64,000 nt of DNA. Source: Mixophyes australis (taxonomy: Eukaryota; Chordata; Amphibia; Anura; Limnodynastidae). The DNA lies in contig JAVHZZ010000004.1 of NCBI GenBank assembly GCA_036250195.1, positions 255,130,728 through 255,194,727 on the forward strand. Reading direction: 5' to 3'. This document shows positions 22,163-33,119 of the stretch, in pieces (the stretch's first letter is position 1; every line of letters begins with the position of its first letter). The notes under the pieces were generated by a model. That model was not told the DNA's origin. It searched no databases and worked only from the letters and a program-made list of their open reading frames with translations. The translations under genes and the position numbers were made by a program.

Positions 22163-23818
22163 AGCTCTACGGGAATGGTGACAGCTATAGCTGAAGACCT
22201 CTGTCGCCTGTTCTGAAAGCTTTTGTTATTAAGCACTAGCCATAAAAGTGTGGTAACTTAGAATGCAGTGCAAATTGATGTCTGAATGATTTGAGCAACA
22301 GACCATCTCTATAAAAATAAACTCTTAATTTACACTCATCTTCACTCCAGTACGATGCTTAAGTTACAAATAACACTAAATCATTTCCTTTCTCACTTCT
22401 GTGAGAGCGTGTTCCCCAGATATGGAGCCCGAGAAGAGTGTGCAGAGTTAAAGGAAAGACCACTTGCCTGATCAACGACAGGACCTAGGTAAGTTCTTCT
22501 CCATACCTCTTCGAGGTTCCGGTGCTGGTGACAGCAACCAGAAACAATCTGCCAGAAAATCAGTGACCGGAATGGTTAGCCAATCAGGGCTCAACTGCGG
22601 CCAATTAAATTTTTGGTGCCACGGCAAGCCAATCAGTGCTCGTTGCGTCACTGCTCTGTGCCCTCGCAATGGCTATTACGTAGCCTTCCATGTGGTGCGG
22701 TTTCATTTCGTTGGCGAGATCAACAAAGTAGATGCTAAAATCAACAAAGAAGATACTGGATAGAAAAGAGAGAGTGGCAGGGAAGGAAAGTGAAGAAAGA
22801 AGATGTTGACAGCGCAGAGCCGGAGATTGGTGTAAGCCATTAAGAAGTAGCAAAAACAATGATAATTCTTTTGCTTCCCCCTGCTGCCAACAAAAGCTGC
22901 TACAGTCAAGTAAGGCCTTTGGGCATCACCGTTCCAAGCCCATAGCTGCACTGTATCTTCGACACTTTGGGCATGAGGCTCTGGGGATTTTTCAGGCCCG
23001 TGCAGTGGCAGTGGGCACAAGGCCCTGGGTAATTAGGTGTGTTTAGGCTTACTAAATTGTGTGTATTTATTTAAAATATTTTCCCTTCCAGGATCCAGAA
23101 GTCAGACCCCCATTAAAGGTAGGCTTTTGGTATTAATATTTCCTGTTTGCATTTTGTGATTTGTGTTTGTGAATTGTGTGATTTGAGTTAGGGCAGCACA
23201 CAACACCTAGTGCTAGGGGTTTATAATTGTGCAGCATCTGGTCAATAGTTTGGTTGTTATGTCCAGGGCGCTGTTTTGTTGTTATTGTAGCCAGCACTAT
23301 TGTGGGAAGTACATATTAGCCTGGTAGACAGCATTGTAGGTGGGCTATCTTGTGTTGCCTCTTTTTTTTATATGCCGATTCTGGAAGTGCAGAGGACCAT
23401 TAAGAAGAGGCAGCGATAACCCCGATGAGTATCATCTTTCTGTTTCGTCTCTTTATCTTGGTGGAGGCTCTCACCAGTACACGATGAGTAGGAAATTTAG
23501 GTTGGATACTTTCATGTTCCGAATATCAGTAGTCCCGGAACCGAGGCCAGAGCAAATCAAGGTGTCGTTGATACTGATAGAGTGCAGGGTTGCAGTCCCC
23601 TCGTACACCGCCTTCCTTCCACTCTGTACCCATACCCTTCAGTATTTTGTTGTGGTTTCTTCCTAGAATGAAGAGGTGTGCAGCCATGCTGGGAAGTCCG
23701 TATGAACGGTAGGTGGACCAGTCATCACAAAGGTAAGAACTTTGTGTGCATCTGTCTATTCCCCATAGGCTCTATACTTCAACACAGTTAATTAACCCTG
23801 CTCTGCGGGGGCTTTATC
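22163..23818. other. Unassigned region with CCAAT-type motifs
   Basis: No domain was recognised. Two ccaatcag motifs (22578-22585 and 22628-22635) and a ccaatt lie within about 65 nt, which resembles a promoter such as a decayed transposon promoter. ORFs of about 100 aa (22464-22763, 23340-23666) have no family I recognise and I do not call them genes. Confidence 0.4.
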
Positions 23819-23826
23819 CCTTGGGC

Positions 23827-24725
23827 CCTAGGTTCCCAAACTGTGCGCCACAGATCTCAGGGGTGCCGCGGCACTGTCACAGGGGTGTCATGGCCAGGAA
23901 GCTCGGGACCCAGCAACTTCCTCCCTCCTCACTGAATGCCAGGCAGGCGTGATGTCATCACGCCCGACATATTCAGTGAGAAGTGGCAGGGGAGAGGATG
24001 CTGGGTCCCGGGTGCTGCTGGATTGGTACGTTTTTGTTTTTTTTGTTTTTCTTCTTCTTCCTGTCCATGCGCAGATGCAGAGGGGGCAGAGCGCGGATGC
24101 AGAGGGGGCAGAGCGAGGGGGCACAGCGTGGATGCAGAGGGGGCAGAAAGGATACAGAAAGGGCAGAGCAAGGGGGCACAGCGTGGATGCAGAGGGGGCA
24201 GAAAGGATACAGAGGGGGCAGAGCGCGGATGCAGAGGGGGCAGAGCGAGGGGGTAGAGCACGGATGCAGAGGGGGCACAAAGGATGCAGAGGGGGCAGAG
24301 CGTGGATGGAGAGGGGCACAGAGTGTGTGGATGCAGAGGGGCACAGAGTGTGTGGATGCAGGGGGGCACAGAGTGTGTGGATGCAGGGGGGCACAGAGTG
24401 TGTGGATGCAGGGGGGCACAGAGTGTGTGGATGCAGAGGGGCACAGAGTGTGTGGATGCAGGGGCACAGTGTGTGTTAGCTATAAATTATTCTTTGACAG
24501 AAATATAATTTAAAAAATTATATATTAAAAAAAATAATTCCCTTGGATTTATGTGTATTATGTTTGCATACAACTAAATAAGTATCTCTGACCTGACCTA
24601 AATACTTATTACATTTTTTTGACTACTTATAAAACAAGACTGCTCGATAATTATTTTGGAGGGGTGCCTTGAAAATTATGCAGACTTTAAGGGTGCCGCG
24701 AACTGCAAAAGTTTGGGAACCACTG
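23827..24725. mobile_element. Non-autonomous hAT element, same family as 7192-8974
   Basis: Termini cctaggttcccaaactgtg and aagtttgggaaccactg; 8-bp target duplication CCTTGGGC at 23819-23826 and 24726-24733. The right 150 bp (tttgcatacaactaaataag and following) and the hairpin (23890-24030) match the element at 7192-8974, but the minisatellite is different (24060-24470: gatgcagagggggcagagcg and ggggcacagagtgtgtggat units). Confidence 0.88.
24060..24470. repeat. Purine-rich minisatellite
   Basis: The left half has units around gatgcagagggggcagagcg; the right half has about seven 28-30-bp units ending in gtgtgtggatgcagg. ORFs in all frames here are repeat artefacts. Confidence 0.9.
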
Positions 24726-24733
24726 CCTTGGGC

Positions 24734-25598
24734 TATAACACATGTACGCTGTGCTCTCTCTGCCCTTCCTTGGAGTCTCACACTCACTGGAATTTGCACA
24801 GGCTCCGACATCCTCTCCATTCGGTGCACTCTCAGCCTTGCTTGGTAGATCTAACTTTCTCATAAGTGTCCTCATGCATTCTCTTCACTCACCCTTTGGG
24901 CAGTAACACCCTCTCTGGTGTCCTCTCTGCCCCTTTGCTACATGGCCTCTTGCAGAAATGACCTTTCCATAGGGTCTTTCTACATGCTCTCCCCTCTCTA
25001 GACATGGGGACACTATATGTCAGATCCTCAAGATCCTATACTACTACGAAAATGTATATTGGCAATGCCAGAATATGTGCTGCAGACAAAAACAGAATCA
25101 TACAACTTTATGTCATTATTGGTATACATGAGATAAATAATATGGCTCAGCCCACAGTACAAGTATATTTCTTGTTAGCGTGTTGAAATCACAATAAAAT
25201 AATATTTCTTCAGAATTAAGGCTTGATTGCAGTTTGAAGGGTTTAACAAAATATTAGGCTTGAGCATGCCAGATCCTTGTCAGCATGGATCAATATTTTT
25301 ACTTAGTCAGTTGGCACTTTGTTATAATGCACAAATGATGGTTTCCAGAGGTCCCCATTTCCCAGGTGCAGTCCTAGTTTTGGGTTTTCTGACTCAAGCA
25401 AGGAAATATTCCAACAAAGTACCTGCGGCTCTAACTAAACCAATGTGGAGAAAGTTGTGACCGAATGGCAAATGTGGAATGACTTAAGTTTTCTTGAGAG
25501 AAAAGATGTTACTGCTAATACAAGTAAGTCTGTCTGATAGGTTATTACATTTTTATAATCTAAAGGGCAGATCAGAGACATTTCAGGACTCAGCATAG
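24734..25598. other. No feature recognised
   Basis: No domain, repeat end or RNA gene recognised. Short ORFs only. Confidence 0.5.
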
Positions 25599-25606
25599 GT
25601 TTAGAG

Positions 25607-25754
25607 CAGGCCTGTCCAACCTGCGGCCCTCCAGATGTTGTGAAACTACAAGTCCCAGCATGCCCTTCCAGCTATCAACTGGTTGTCTACCTGCAAAGCA
25701 TGCTGGGGCTTGTAGTTTTACAACACCTGGCGGGCCGCAGGTTGGACAGGCCTG
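25607..25754. mobile_element. Palindromic hAT MITE
   Basis: caggcctgtccaacctgcgg at the left and its complement at the right form a foldback of about 148 bp; the 8-bp target duplication GTTTAGAG is at 25599-25606 and 25755-25762. The sequence type (gtagtt..acaac..gcatgctggg) is a common vertebrate hAT MITE. Confidence 0.92.
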
Positions 25755-25762
25755 GTTTAGAG

Positions 25763-27454
25763 GTTGAGCTTGAGTGTTGGGTTAGAGGTTTGGCACGTTC
25801 TTGGGTTAAAACTTGATTTACGTTTCAGATGTAGGACTTGAGCTTATGTTAAGGCAATGTTAGAGCTAATATTTTATTTATTAATTAAATTATTTGAAAC
25901 AAGGGGTCTCTTGTTCCCCAGAACGTCAGGTGGTTGAAATAGGAGCTCTCGTCTCAAGACTGCATTAGTAAGTGCATGGGCCTCTTGTCCTGGTGGCAAT
26001 TGCCCCTTTATTAAAACACAGTGATTGTGTCATGTAATAAACTGGATATTGTCGTGCTTTATTATGTAATATAACAATTGTATGTCTTAAAATTTGGTAT
26101 TATAGTATTGTGTTCAATATATATTAACAACTAGTGTAACATTTTGGTCATTGCCTGAAAATTATATTAGACTGTGTGCCTAAGTGTTAGTGATAGAAGT
26201 GAAACATTTCAGTGGTGTATGGTCTTAAAGGGCCATACACCACTTTGATATGCTCATTAGGTTAAACTTGTTTCAAAATCTAGTAACTTTAGCCTATATT
26301 CTGAGGAACAGGGCATTGTTGTGCATGTACACTTACCTGGGGTGCCATGATGTAACTCGCTGTTGCTCTCCTCTTCTCCTCCGGCTATGGTGTTGGTGTG
26401 GCATCTATGACCAGAGGTCCCCTGAATACTCAGGCGTTTAACACAAAATTCCATGGAGTGGACACCAGTGGTGTGCAATGCAATATCAAATAAATTGTTG
26501 GGTTCAAGACCATCTCATATAAAAAATAAACGTATATTTCATTCCAACGCCTTCGCCTCCTGCTCATAAGCCCAATGGTTGCAATGGTGTACAAATATAA
26601 GAAACGCCAAACTACCCAAGCACAGATCACAATGGTTACAGGTGCGGCTTCTCCCAAACGCATGTAGCACAGAACTTCAGCAGATGTTAATATTTTTAAA
26701 ATGATTCCTTTACTCCACCTGCACATTTCTTTCTTACGTCTAGTATCAATAATAACACAGCTGCATATCTGATGTTGCTGGGTACAGTAGTTCCACACAT
26801 TCTGGAACTACTATATCTAAATTCTCTATCGCAGGTGTCAGCACTCATCCCAAACAGGATTACCAACATCCCATTATCCAGGGATTGTCCTTGTCACAGT
26901 GTACACCATCCCATGGCAGGTACCCTCCAACTCCAGTTCCACTGCTGCTGGCTACATTGTCACTTTCACAAAAAGCATTACAATTGGTAAGAACCCCAAA
27001 TGCTTGGGAACCCTGGTACAGTTAATATGTACTCAGGCAGCCCTCTTACAACATCCCAATAGGGACTCTGCCTTTCTTGATGTAAGACAAAAACTAAAAA
27101 ATTACACCTATATACAGCATAAGCAGGTTCACTGTAATCCAGGTGCTAATAAAACACCACAAAAATGGCTTAGAAAACAACAATAAAATAAATGAAAATG
27201 TCGAAAACAAATAATATGAAAGAGCTGCAGGGCAATCAATGAGTTATGTGCTAAAAAACCCACCCAAAATGACAACTACAAATACTTTATTAACAGATAT
27301 CCTGCGCTGAGTTTATAAGCAATAGATTTAGCAGAAACACAATATGAAGGTACTGGTATGTATAAAATACATTAATTTAAAATGAAAATATATACAATAT
27401 AATAATTACATAAATTAACACTAAAAGTATACACAGTATACACAGTCTCCACCT
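25763..27454. other. Unassigned DNA with one short palindrome
   Basis: A 12-bp perfect stem (agtggtgtatgg / ccatacaccact, 26211-26244, 10-nt loop) is the only structure seen. No gene recognised. Confidence 0.45.
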
Positions 27455-27906
27455 AAAGGGCTCACCGTGTATGTTACCACAAACTTCACATCAACCTTAA
27501 CTTTAAACCATAGCATGCAAATAAAGACACTGAGACCTGAATAAGTTATTAAACTTGGCAGGAATTTTATTATAAGGATTTTATATTAACTAACCTATGG
27601 TGGCGGAGAAAGAGCACTGCGGGACAGCTCACGAGCTGATCACACACGATTACTTAGTGGACTGGCGCAAACCTCCGTAAGTCCTCAAAAAACACGGGGG
27701 AACAAATCCCTACATACATAGCGCTGAGTTGGCGTCAGAGTGACTGCCCCTTACAACTCACGCTGCCCTCCCTCACCGAGCCGGACAGGGACCCTCCTCA
27801 CCGAAGGACCAAAAGGAGTTACTGTTACATCAAAGGGGGCAGTGACCTACGACCAACTACCTGTGCGCCCACTAATCAGCCGCTGAACGCAGTGCCTTCC
27901 TACCCC
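27455..27906 (-). repeat. Ngaro terminal repeat B2
   Basis: 452 bp, nearly identical to B1 (28136-28587). Three differences were seen by eye, each T in B2 against G in B1 on the + strand. Confidence 0.92.
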
Positions 27907-27950
27907 ACCATATGACAAAACCCCTGACTAACTTGAGGGATGGGAGGGTG

Positions 27951-28135
27951 GGATCTCGTGCTGCAAGTGAAGTAAAGCAGGAAGTACATCCTGCTATATT
28001 CTATCAAGGTCCCTCCCACATGGGCCCCCATTGGTCGGTCCCCACCCCATGTTAAAACACACCAGGTCATCATTCAGCTTGTTACAAACCCTGTCGCCCT
28101 TTAAGTGCGTTCGTCCTAATAGCCTCACTTGTCAT
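27951..28135 (-). repeat. Ngaro repeat A2
   Basis: 185 bp matching A1 at 42794-42978. It directly adjoins B1, as in Ngaro. Confidence 0.93.
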
Positions 28136-28587
28136 AAAGGGCTCACCGTGTATGTTACCACAAACTTCACATCAACCTTAACTTTAAACCATAGCATGCA
28201 AATAAAGACACGGAGACCTGAATAAGTTATTAAACTTGGCAGGAATTTTATTATAAGGATTTTATATTAACTAACCTATGGTGGCGGAGAAAGAGCACTG
28301 CGGGACAGCTCACGAGCTGATCACACACGATTACTTAGTGGACTGGCGCAAACCGCCGTAAGTCCGCAAAAAACACGGGGGAACAAATCCCTACATACAT
28401 AGCGCTGAGTTGGCGTCAGAGTGACTGCCCCTTACAACTCACGCTGCCCTCCCTCACCGAGCCGGACAGGGACCCTCCTCACCGAAGGACCAAAAGGAGT
28501 TACTGTTACATCAAAGGGGGCAGTGACCTACGACCAACTACCTGTGCGCCCACTAATCAGCCGCTGAACGCAGTGCCTTCCTACCCC
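28136..28587 (-). repeat. Ngaro repeat B1
   Basis: 452 bp copy of B2, placed between the SGNH ORF and A2. Confidence 0.92.
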
Positions 28588-28621
28588 GCTGCGCCCTACA
28601 GACGCCGCAGCCCGCCACCAA

Positions 28622-29206
28622 CTAACCGAAACACGCCTCCACTCCCCCGTAAATCCTGTCTATAAAGAAACCCATACCCTCTTCATTAAGGTGAACGCCG
28701 TCCCGTCTAAAAAGATGTGGTGCCTCTACCCCTAACCCCGGGTGGTCTATGACTATACCCCCCATGGACCGTACTATTTTCCGGATGGCACTATTTAGCT
28801 TCCTAACCATAGCCGTCATCTTTTTTATAGGAATGGCTGTCCTCCATACTAATCGGGGAATAAGTGCTGACCAACCAATAATGATGTCTGGCCACGCCTC
28901 GTGTATTTGACGCAGGTCCTCTCTGATTTTAATGATGAGATCTAATGATTTACCCTTACCTAAATCGTTACCTCCCGCATGTACAACCAGAACGTCCGGT
29001 GGGCCTTGTTGTTTTATGAGCCTAATCAACCACGGAATAAGGTCCTGCCAGCCTAAACCTCTTTTGCCCCACCATCTAATCACCGTGCCGCAATTATCCG
29101 GGATACTTTTAGACCTGGGGTGGCCAGCGGCCCAAAAAACAAACGAATGACCGATGATCCACACCGTCTTATTTCTAACACCATCACCTGAAATCAGAGA
29201 ACCCAT
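28622..29206 (-). CDS. SGNH/GDSL-type hydrolase encoded by the Ngaro element
   Basis: 195 codons, intact. Block I IIGHS with the serine at residue 21; block III AGGND at 77-81; block V with D169 and H172 in DGVHLN. These provide the Ser/Asp/His and oxyanion residues of SGNH esterases. SGNH domains are known as extra 3' ORFs in some vertebrate Ngaro elements and in some non-LTR elements; the role in retrotransposition is not settled (lipid or ester cleavage has been suggested). The ORF lies between the recombinase and B1, separated from the recombinase stop by about 400 nt without a long ORF, so how it is expressed is unclear. Confidence 0.85.
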   Translation of the reverse strand: MGSLISGDGVRNKTVWIIGHSFVFWAAGHPRSKSIPDNCGTVIRWWGKRGLGWQDLIPWLIRLIKQQGPPDVLVVHAGGNDLGKGKSLDLIIKIREDLRQIHEAWPDIIIGWSALIPRLVWRTAIPIKKMTAMVRKLNSAIRKIVRSMGGIVIDHPGLGVEAPHLFRRDGVHLNEEGMGFFIDRIYGGVEACFG

Positions 29207-29604
29207 GTTAGCATGATATCATTGAATTGGGAAGACAGACAGGCGTGGTATACAGGTATGAGAAGGATACGTGCTTGTAAAAGAAAAAACGTAACACGAA
29301 GGGGGGTAAGGGAAGGTAGATACAAACAGGGAGCAGACCACCCAGGCGAAGGTAAACAACACCCGGAAAAACCCCGGCTGCACACCACTAATCTGGACTT
29401 ACGCCCAGGGAAACCCGGGTGAAAATCCCTTCGCGCCCCCGCGTTAAAGCGGCGAGCGGAAAAGCCCAGGGTAGCCCACCAAGTGGAGGGGAAGATGGGA
29501 TGGGTAAGGGAAGTGGGATGGGATGGTTTGAAGGCTCAGGCGAGAAAGAAAGTGTGAAAAGAAAAACTGCAAAATCAAAACAAATTGATTAAACAACACA
29601 ACAT

Positions 29605-30527
29605 TCAATCAATAACTTTGTCAATTCTCACATAAGACTGGTAAGCCGTGGACTTCCATCGGCCTAGAGCTTTTATAGCTTCGTTAGAAGATCCCGCCAA
29701 GGCGGCAGATGTAGCTGCCCCGATCCTAAATGAGTGAGTCCCGTATAGGGTGCTGTTTAAATTAAGGGACTGTAAGGTCCGCTTTAAAATGGCCGCAAAT
29801 TGATATTTAGTCAGAGGAATGCTATTACTGTGACACAGAAACAAGTTGGCCTGGGGTCTCTTACACACAAACTGTGACGCCAGCCTAAACGGACAGATAT
29901 GATGAAGCTGTTGAGGGGCTAACTGCACCCACGAGCCCTTGCCGCTCTGATCAGTCTTAGATCTAACTATTTTGCAGGCAAAGGTCCCTTCGCCCAGACT
30001 GACATGTTCTGCTCTCAAACCGGACTCTTGATGCCCTCTGGACCTGGCTACCAGCTCCGAAATGCGAAAAGCCCCAAAGAAGGCCATGGAAAAGCCAAAC
30101 TAAATAAAAGCTTCTCGTAGTCGTCCGAGGTAACCAAACCCACTTTCAATATCAAATCTTCCAAGATGTTAAGGGTAATTGGTAAACGAGCATCGCTATG
30201 AGATGGACGGACTCTCCCCCAACCTTTCAAGGCTTTATTAATTAAAAAATGTTTGGTAACGTCCGGGTAACCCTGCAGCTTGGCCATAAATGATATACCG
30301 GCCAGGGTAGATGCCATAGAGGTCTTTGAATCCCCTTCGAAATATCTGTCCCACATAAAGGCTAGCATAGCATCTCTCTGACCTGCCTCGGATTGCTCTT
30401 TCTGCCTGCTGAAAAACGACCACCGTCTCCATGACGCCTGATAGGATCTCAGGGTGGAGGGAGCTACCGCTTGTTCCGCGAGACCTCTTATGCCGGCTTG
30501 ATGATCTGCCAAACACAAGGGGGACAC
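29605..30527 (-). pseudogene. Ngaro tyrosine recombinase, broken by a frameshift
   Basis: The N-terminal SAM-like part is in the ORF 30527-30048 and the catalytic part in 30087-29605, one frame apart. Catalytic residues in the second ORF: R8 (FRISELV), K44, H118 and R121 (HSFR), W144 (LGRWKS) and a tyrosine at 149 or 152. At about 30085 there seem to be 11 extra nucleotides resembling an imperfect duplication of ggcttttccat, which would explain the shift (inference from the run-on of the two frames). The enzyme integrates the circular cDNA. It starts within the last 40 nt of the RNase H ORF in another frame. Confidence 0.85.
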
Positions 30528-31083
30528 GGGGTACCAACACAGTCTGCATGAGGAGCAAGGCTGCGAAACCTGTCCCAGTGGAATCGAGACAACGCATCTG
30601 CTAGGCTATTCTGCACCCCCGGAACATGCCTCGCCCTGAATGAAACGTCATTCTGCAAACAGCGCAACACTAGGTGCCGCAAGAGCAATATTGCCTGGTA
30701 GGCCGATGCACTCTGCTTGTTGATGGACTGGACCACCCCCAAATTGTCACACCAAAAAATGATGTGCCTACCCCGCAAAACGGGTGCCCACAATTCAATT
30801 GCCACCACAATCGGGAATAATTCAAGGACCAACAAGTTCCTAGTGATCCCTTCCCTGTGCCAATCATTGGGCCATCTATCCGCACACCAGTGTCCATCCA
30901 GATAAGCCCCAAAGCCGGATGCCCCAGCAGCGTCCGTGAACAAGTTAATTTCCCCGTTTGTTACTGGCGGTGACGGCCAAATGCGCTTGCCATTAAAACC
31001 CCTAAGAAAAATGAGCCATATCTGGAGATCCTCCCTAACCACTTTGGATAGTTGTATGACTGCATGTGGCCTACTCCTACCTG
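30488..31083 (-). pseudogene. Ngaro RNase H (3' part of the RT-RNase H ORF)
   Basis: Counting from the internal Met at 31042, acidic residues D37 (TDAAG), E74 (LELFP), D99 (CDN) and D149 (SLADALS) give a complete RNase H site. The frame is continuous with the RT ORF across the chromovirus: with one copy of the CTGTG duplication removed, the codon begun at 39408 is completed at 31083-31082. So one ORF has been split by the insertion. Confidence 0.87.
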
Positions 31084-31088
31084 CTGTG

Positions 31089-33119
31089 TGTCACGGGCAC
31101 TAGGAGTCTTTACCCAGGGATCACCAGATGGTAGGCTTACCAGAGCAATGTAGATGGTAATAGCGTACTCTGGTAGCTGGGTGATCACGGAACATGAAAT
31201 GATGGCCGATGAGATGCTCAGGAAAGTCTATGACTAGCAACACTGGTAATAATGAGGTAATAATACACAAGGAACTGTATGGACAAGGCACGTGAAGGTA
31301 GTCAGTGGTCTGCGATAGCAAGTTGTACCACTGCTATAGTGAGGAGGAATGTCCAACAGAAACAAGGAGGTGATGAGAATCAGCGGTCTGCGGGTAGCAA
31401 GTTGTACCGCTGTCTGAGTGAAGGAATGGAATCCAAGTGGAGGTATCCGGGTAGTCAGTGGTCTGCGGTAGCAAGTTGTACCACTGCTATGTGAGAGGAT
31501 AATGGAACAGGTGATACCGGAAACAGGGATCAGTGGTCTGACATCAGCAAGTTGTACCACTGAATATATATGTGAGGAGGTGCACAAGGGAAGACTGCAA
31601 CACAGGATATACACAGGCACCTTATACACGATCCACAGTAATATGCACAATATAGATATATATATATATATAAATGACTGAGCAGGTCTGCAATCTAGAA
31701 AGTCTCTTGAAGTAGTCCAGCACAATGATAACACAGTCAATGATAGCAATAGACTCAGCGGATAGCAGACTCCAGAGAGAACCAAACACAGTCCAGCAAG
31801 ATATGCAATACACAGCACAGTCAATGAGAAGTATGCATACCGTGGTTCAACAGTAGCAGTCAGATGGGAATGCAGCGGTACCTGAGCGGCTGGAGACCGA
31901 CTGGATAGGAAGTCCCTGGATAGGTGAGGCAGCGGTCTAGCAGGTGCAGAGCACAGGTGAGTAGACCAACAGGGACACGAATCCGCAGGAGTCAGCAACA
32001 CGTGGAACTGGACTCAGAAGGGACCCAGGAGAATGGAGATGATCCAGCAGAGGGTAGTAGATGAGATACAAATCCAATGCTGTCAGGAGGGTAGAGACCA
32101 GTGGAACACGTGAAGGCGTGGAGAGCGGATCAGCAGGAGATGGACGATAGCGCTGACCACAGCAGCAGGACTCAGCGGCACTCGGAGGTAACCAGTAGCA
32201 ACCACAGGAACCAACAGCGATGGGACACAGGAGTGCAGCGCAGGCCAGGAGCTGTTGATCACGAAGTGTAGCAGATAGTAATGCAAGCGGCAGTCTCGAG
32301 GAAGATACAACAGAGATGAGGTAAGTCTGCAGTGCACAGGGCAGCGGATAGGAGTCAGCTGGCAGTCACGATGATGAACACAGGCGAGTTGCAAGCAGGA
32401 GACTGTAGTGCACGGAGGCAGTGGATAGTAATCAGCTGGCAGTCACGATGATGAACACAGGCGAGTTACCAGCAGGAGACTGTAGTGCACGGAGGCAGCG
32501 GATAGGAATCAGCTGGCAGTCACGATGATGAACACAGGCGAGTTGCAAGCAGGAGACTGTAGTGCACGGAGGCAGCGGATAGGAATCAGCAAACAGACTT
32601 GATGAGAAGCAGGTGAGTGAAGTAAAAGCTGGAGTGCCCGGAGGCAGCGGATAGCAATGAGCAAACAGTCACATTGAAATAACGTTGAAGTGGTTTAGAA
32701 GACTGTAGTGCACGGAGGCAGCGGATAGGAATCAGCAAACAGTCACGATGATACAGTTGATGGTAGAAGTGGTATGGGAACCACAGTAGTAGAAGTGGTT
32801 TGGAAACCACAGGGATAGAAGTGGTTTGGAAACCACAGGAATAGAAGTGGTTTGGAAACCACAGGAATCAGCAGCGCTGAATACACGAGGAATACAGGAA
32901 CACCTTCAGAGACTCATGGGGAATGAGACTCCAAGATCAGGCAACGTGGTGTTGACCACAGGTGCTTAATATAGGGAGTGTTGCCTGATCTGCCAATTGA
33001 GTTAAAGGGGTATACACTGAAGTATAGAAAAGGGCTGCGCATGCGCAGACCCTCAGGATGGTGGACGGCCACGGTTCCTAAATGTCCGGGAAGAGGCACT
33101 CACGGTCCGGTGAGTGACA
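31089..33119 (-). repeat. 3' LTR of chromovirus B
   Basis: 2031 bp. It contains four covarying stem-loops (31303-31333, 31381-31412, 31456-31486, 31531-31562), a TA microsatellite near 31650, and a block of about 77-bp tandem repeats (32340-32760). The TATA/self-primer region lies at about 32937-33000 on the + map. ORFs inside, up to 255 codons, are not conserved in copy C and are not called genes. Confidence 0.95.

Noticed and set aside
22464..22763. 99-codon ORF as a small gene
   Set aside because: No recognisable domain and overlapping ORFs of similar size on the other strand; chance ORF is the simpler reading.
23888..24513. Overlapping ORFs of 164-176 codons on both strands
   Set aside because: Products of the minisatellite at 24060-24470.
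28622..29206. SGNH hydrolase as a captured host gene
   Set aside because: It sits between the recombinase and B1 inside a Ngaro, where SGNH ORFs are known; there are no introns or host flanks.
31234..32001. 255-codon ORF in both LTRs of copy B (also 37522-38289)
   Set aside because: Not preserved in LTRs of copy C, where it is broken into short pieces; composition is that of the LTR repeats.
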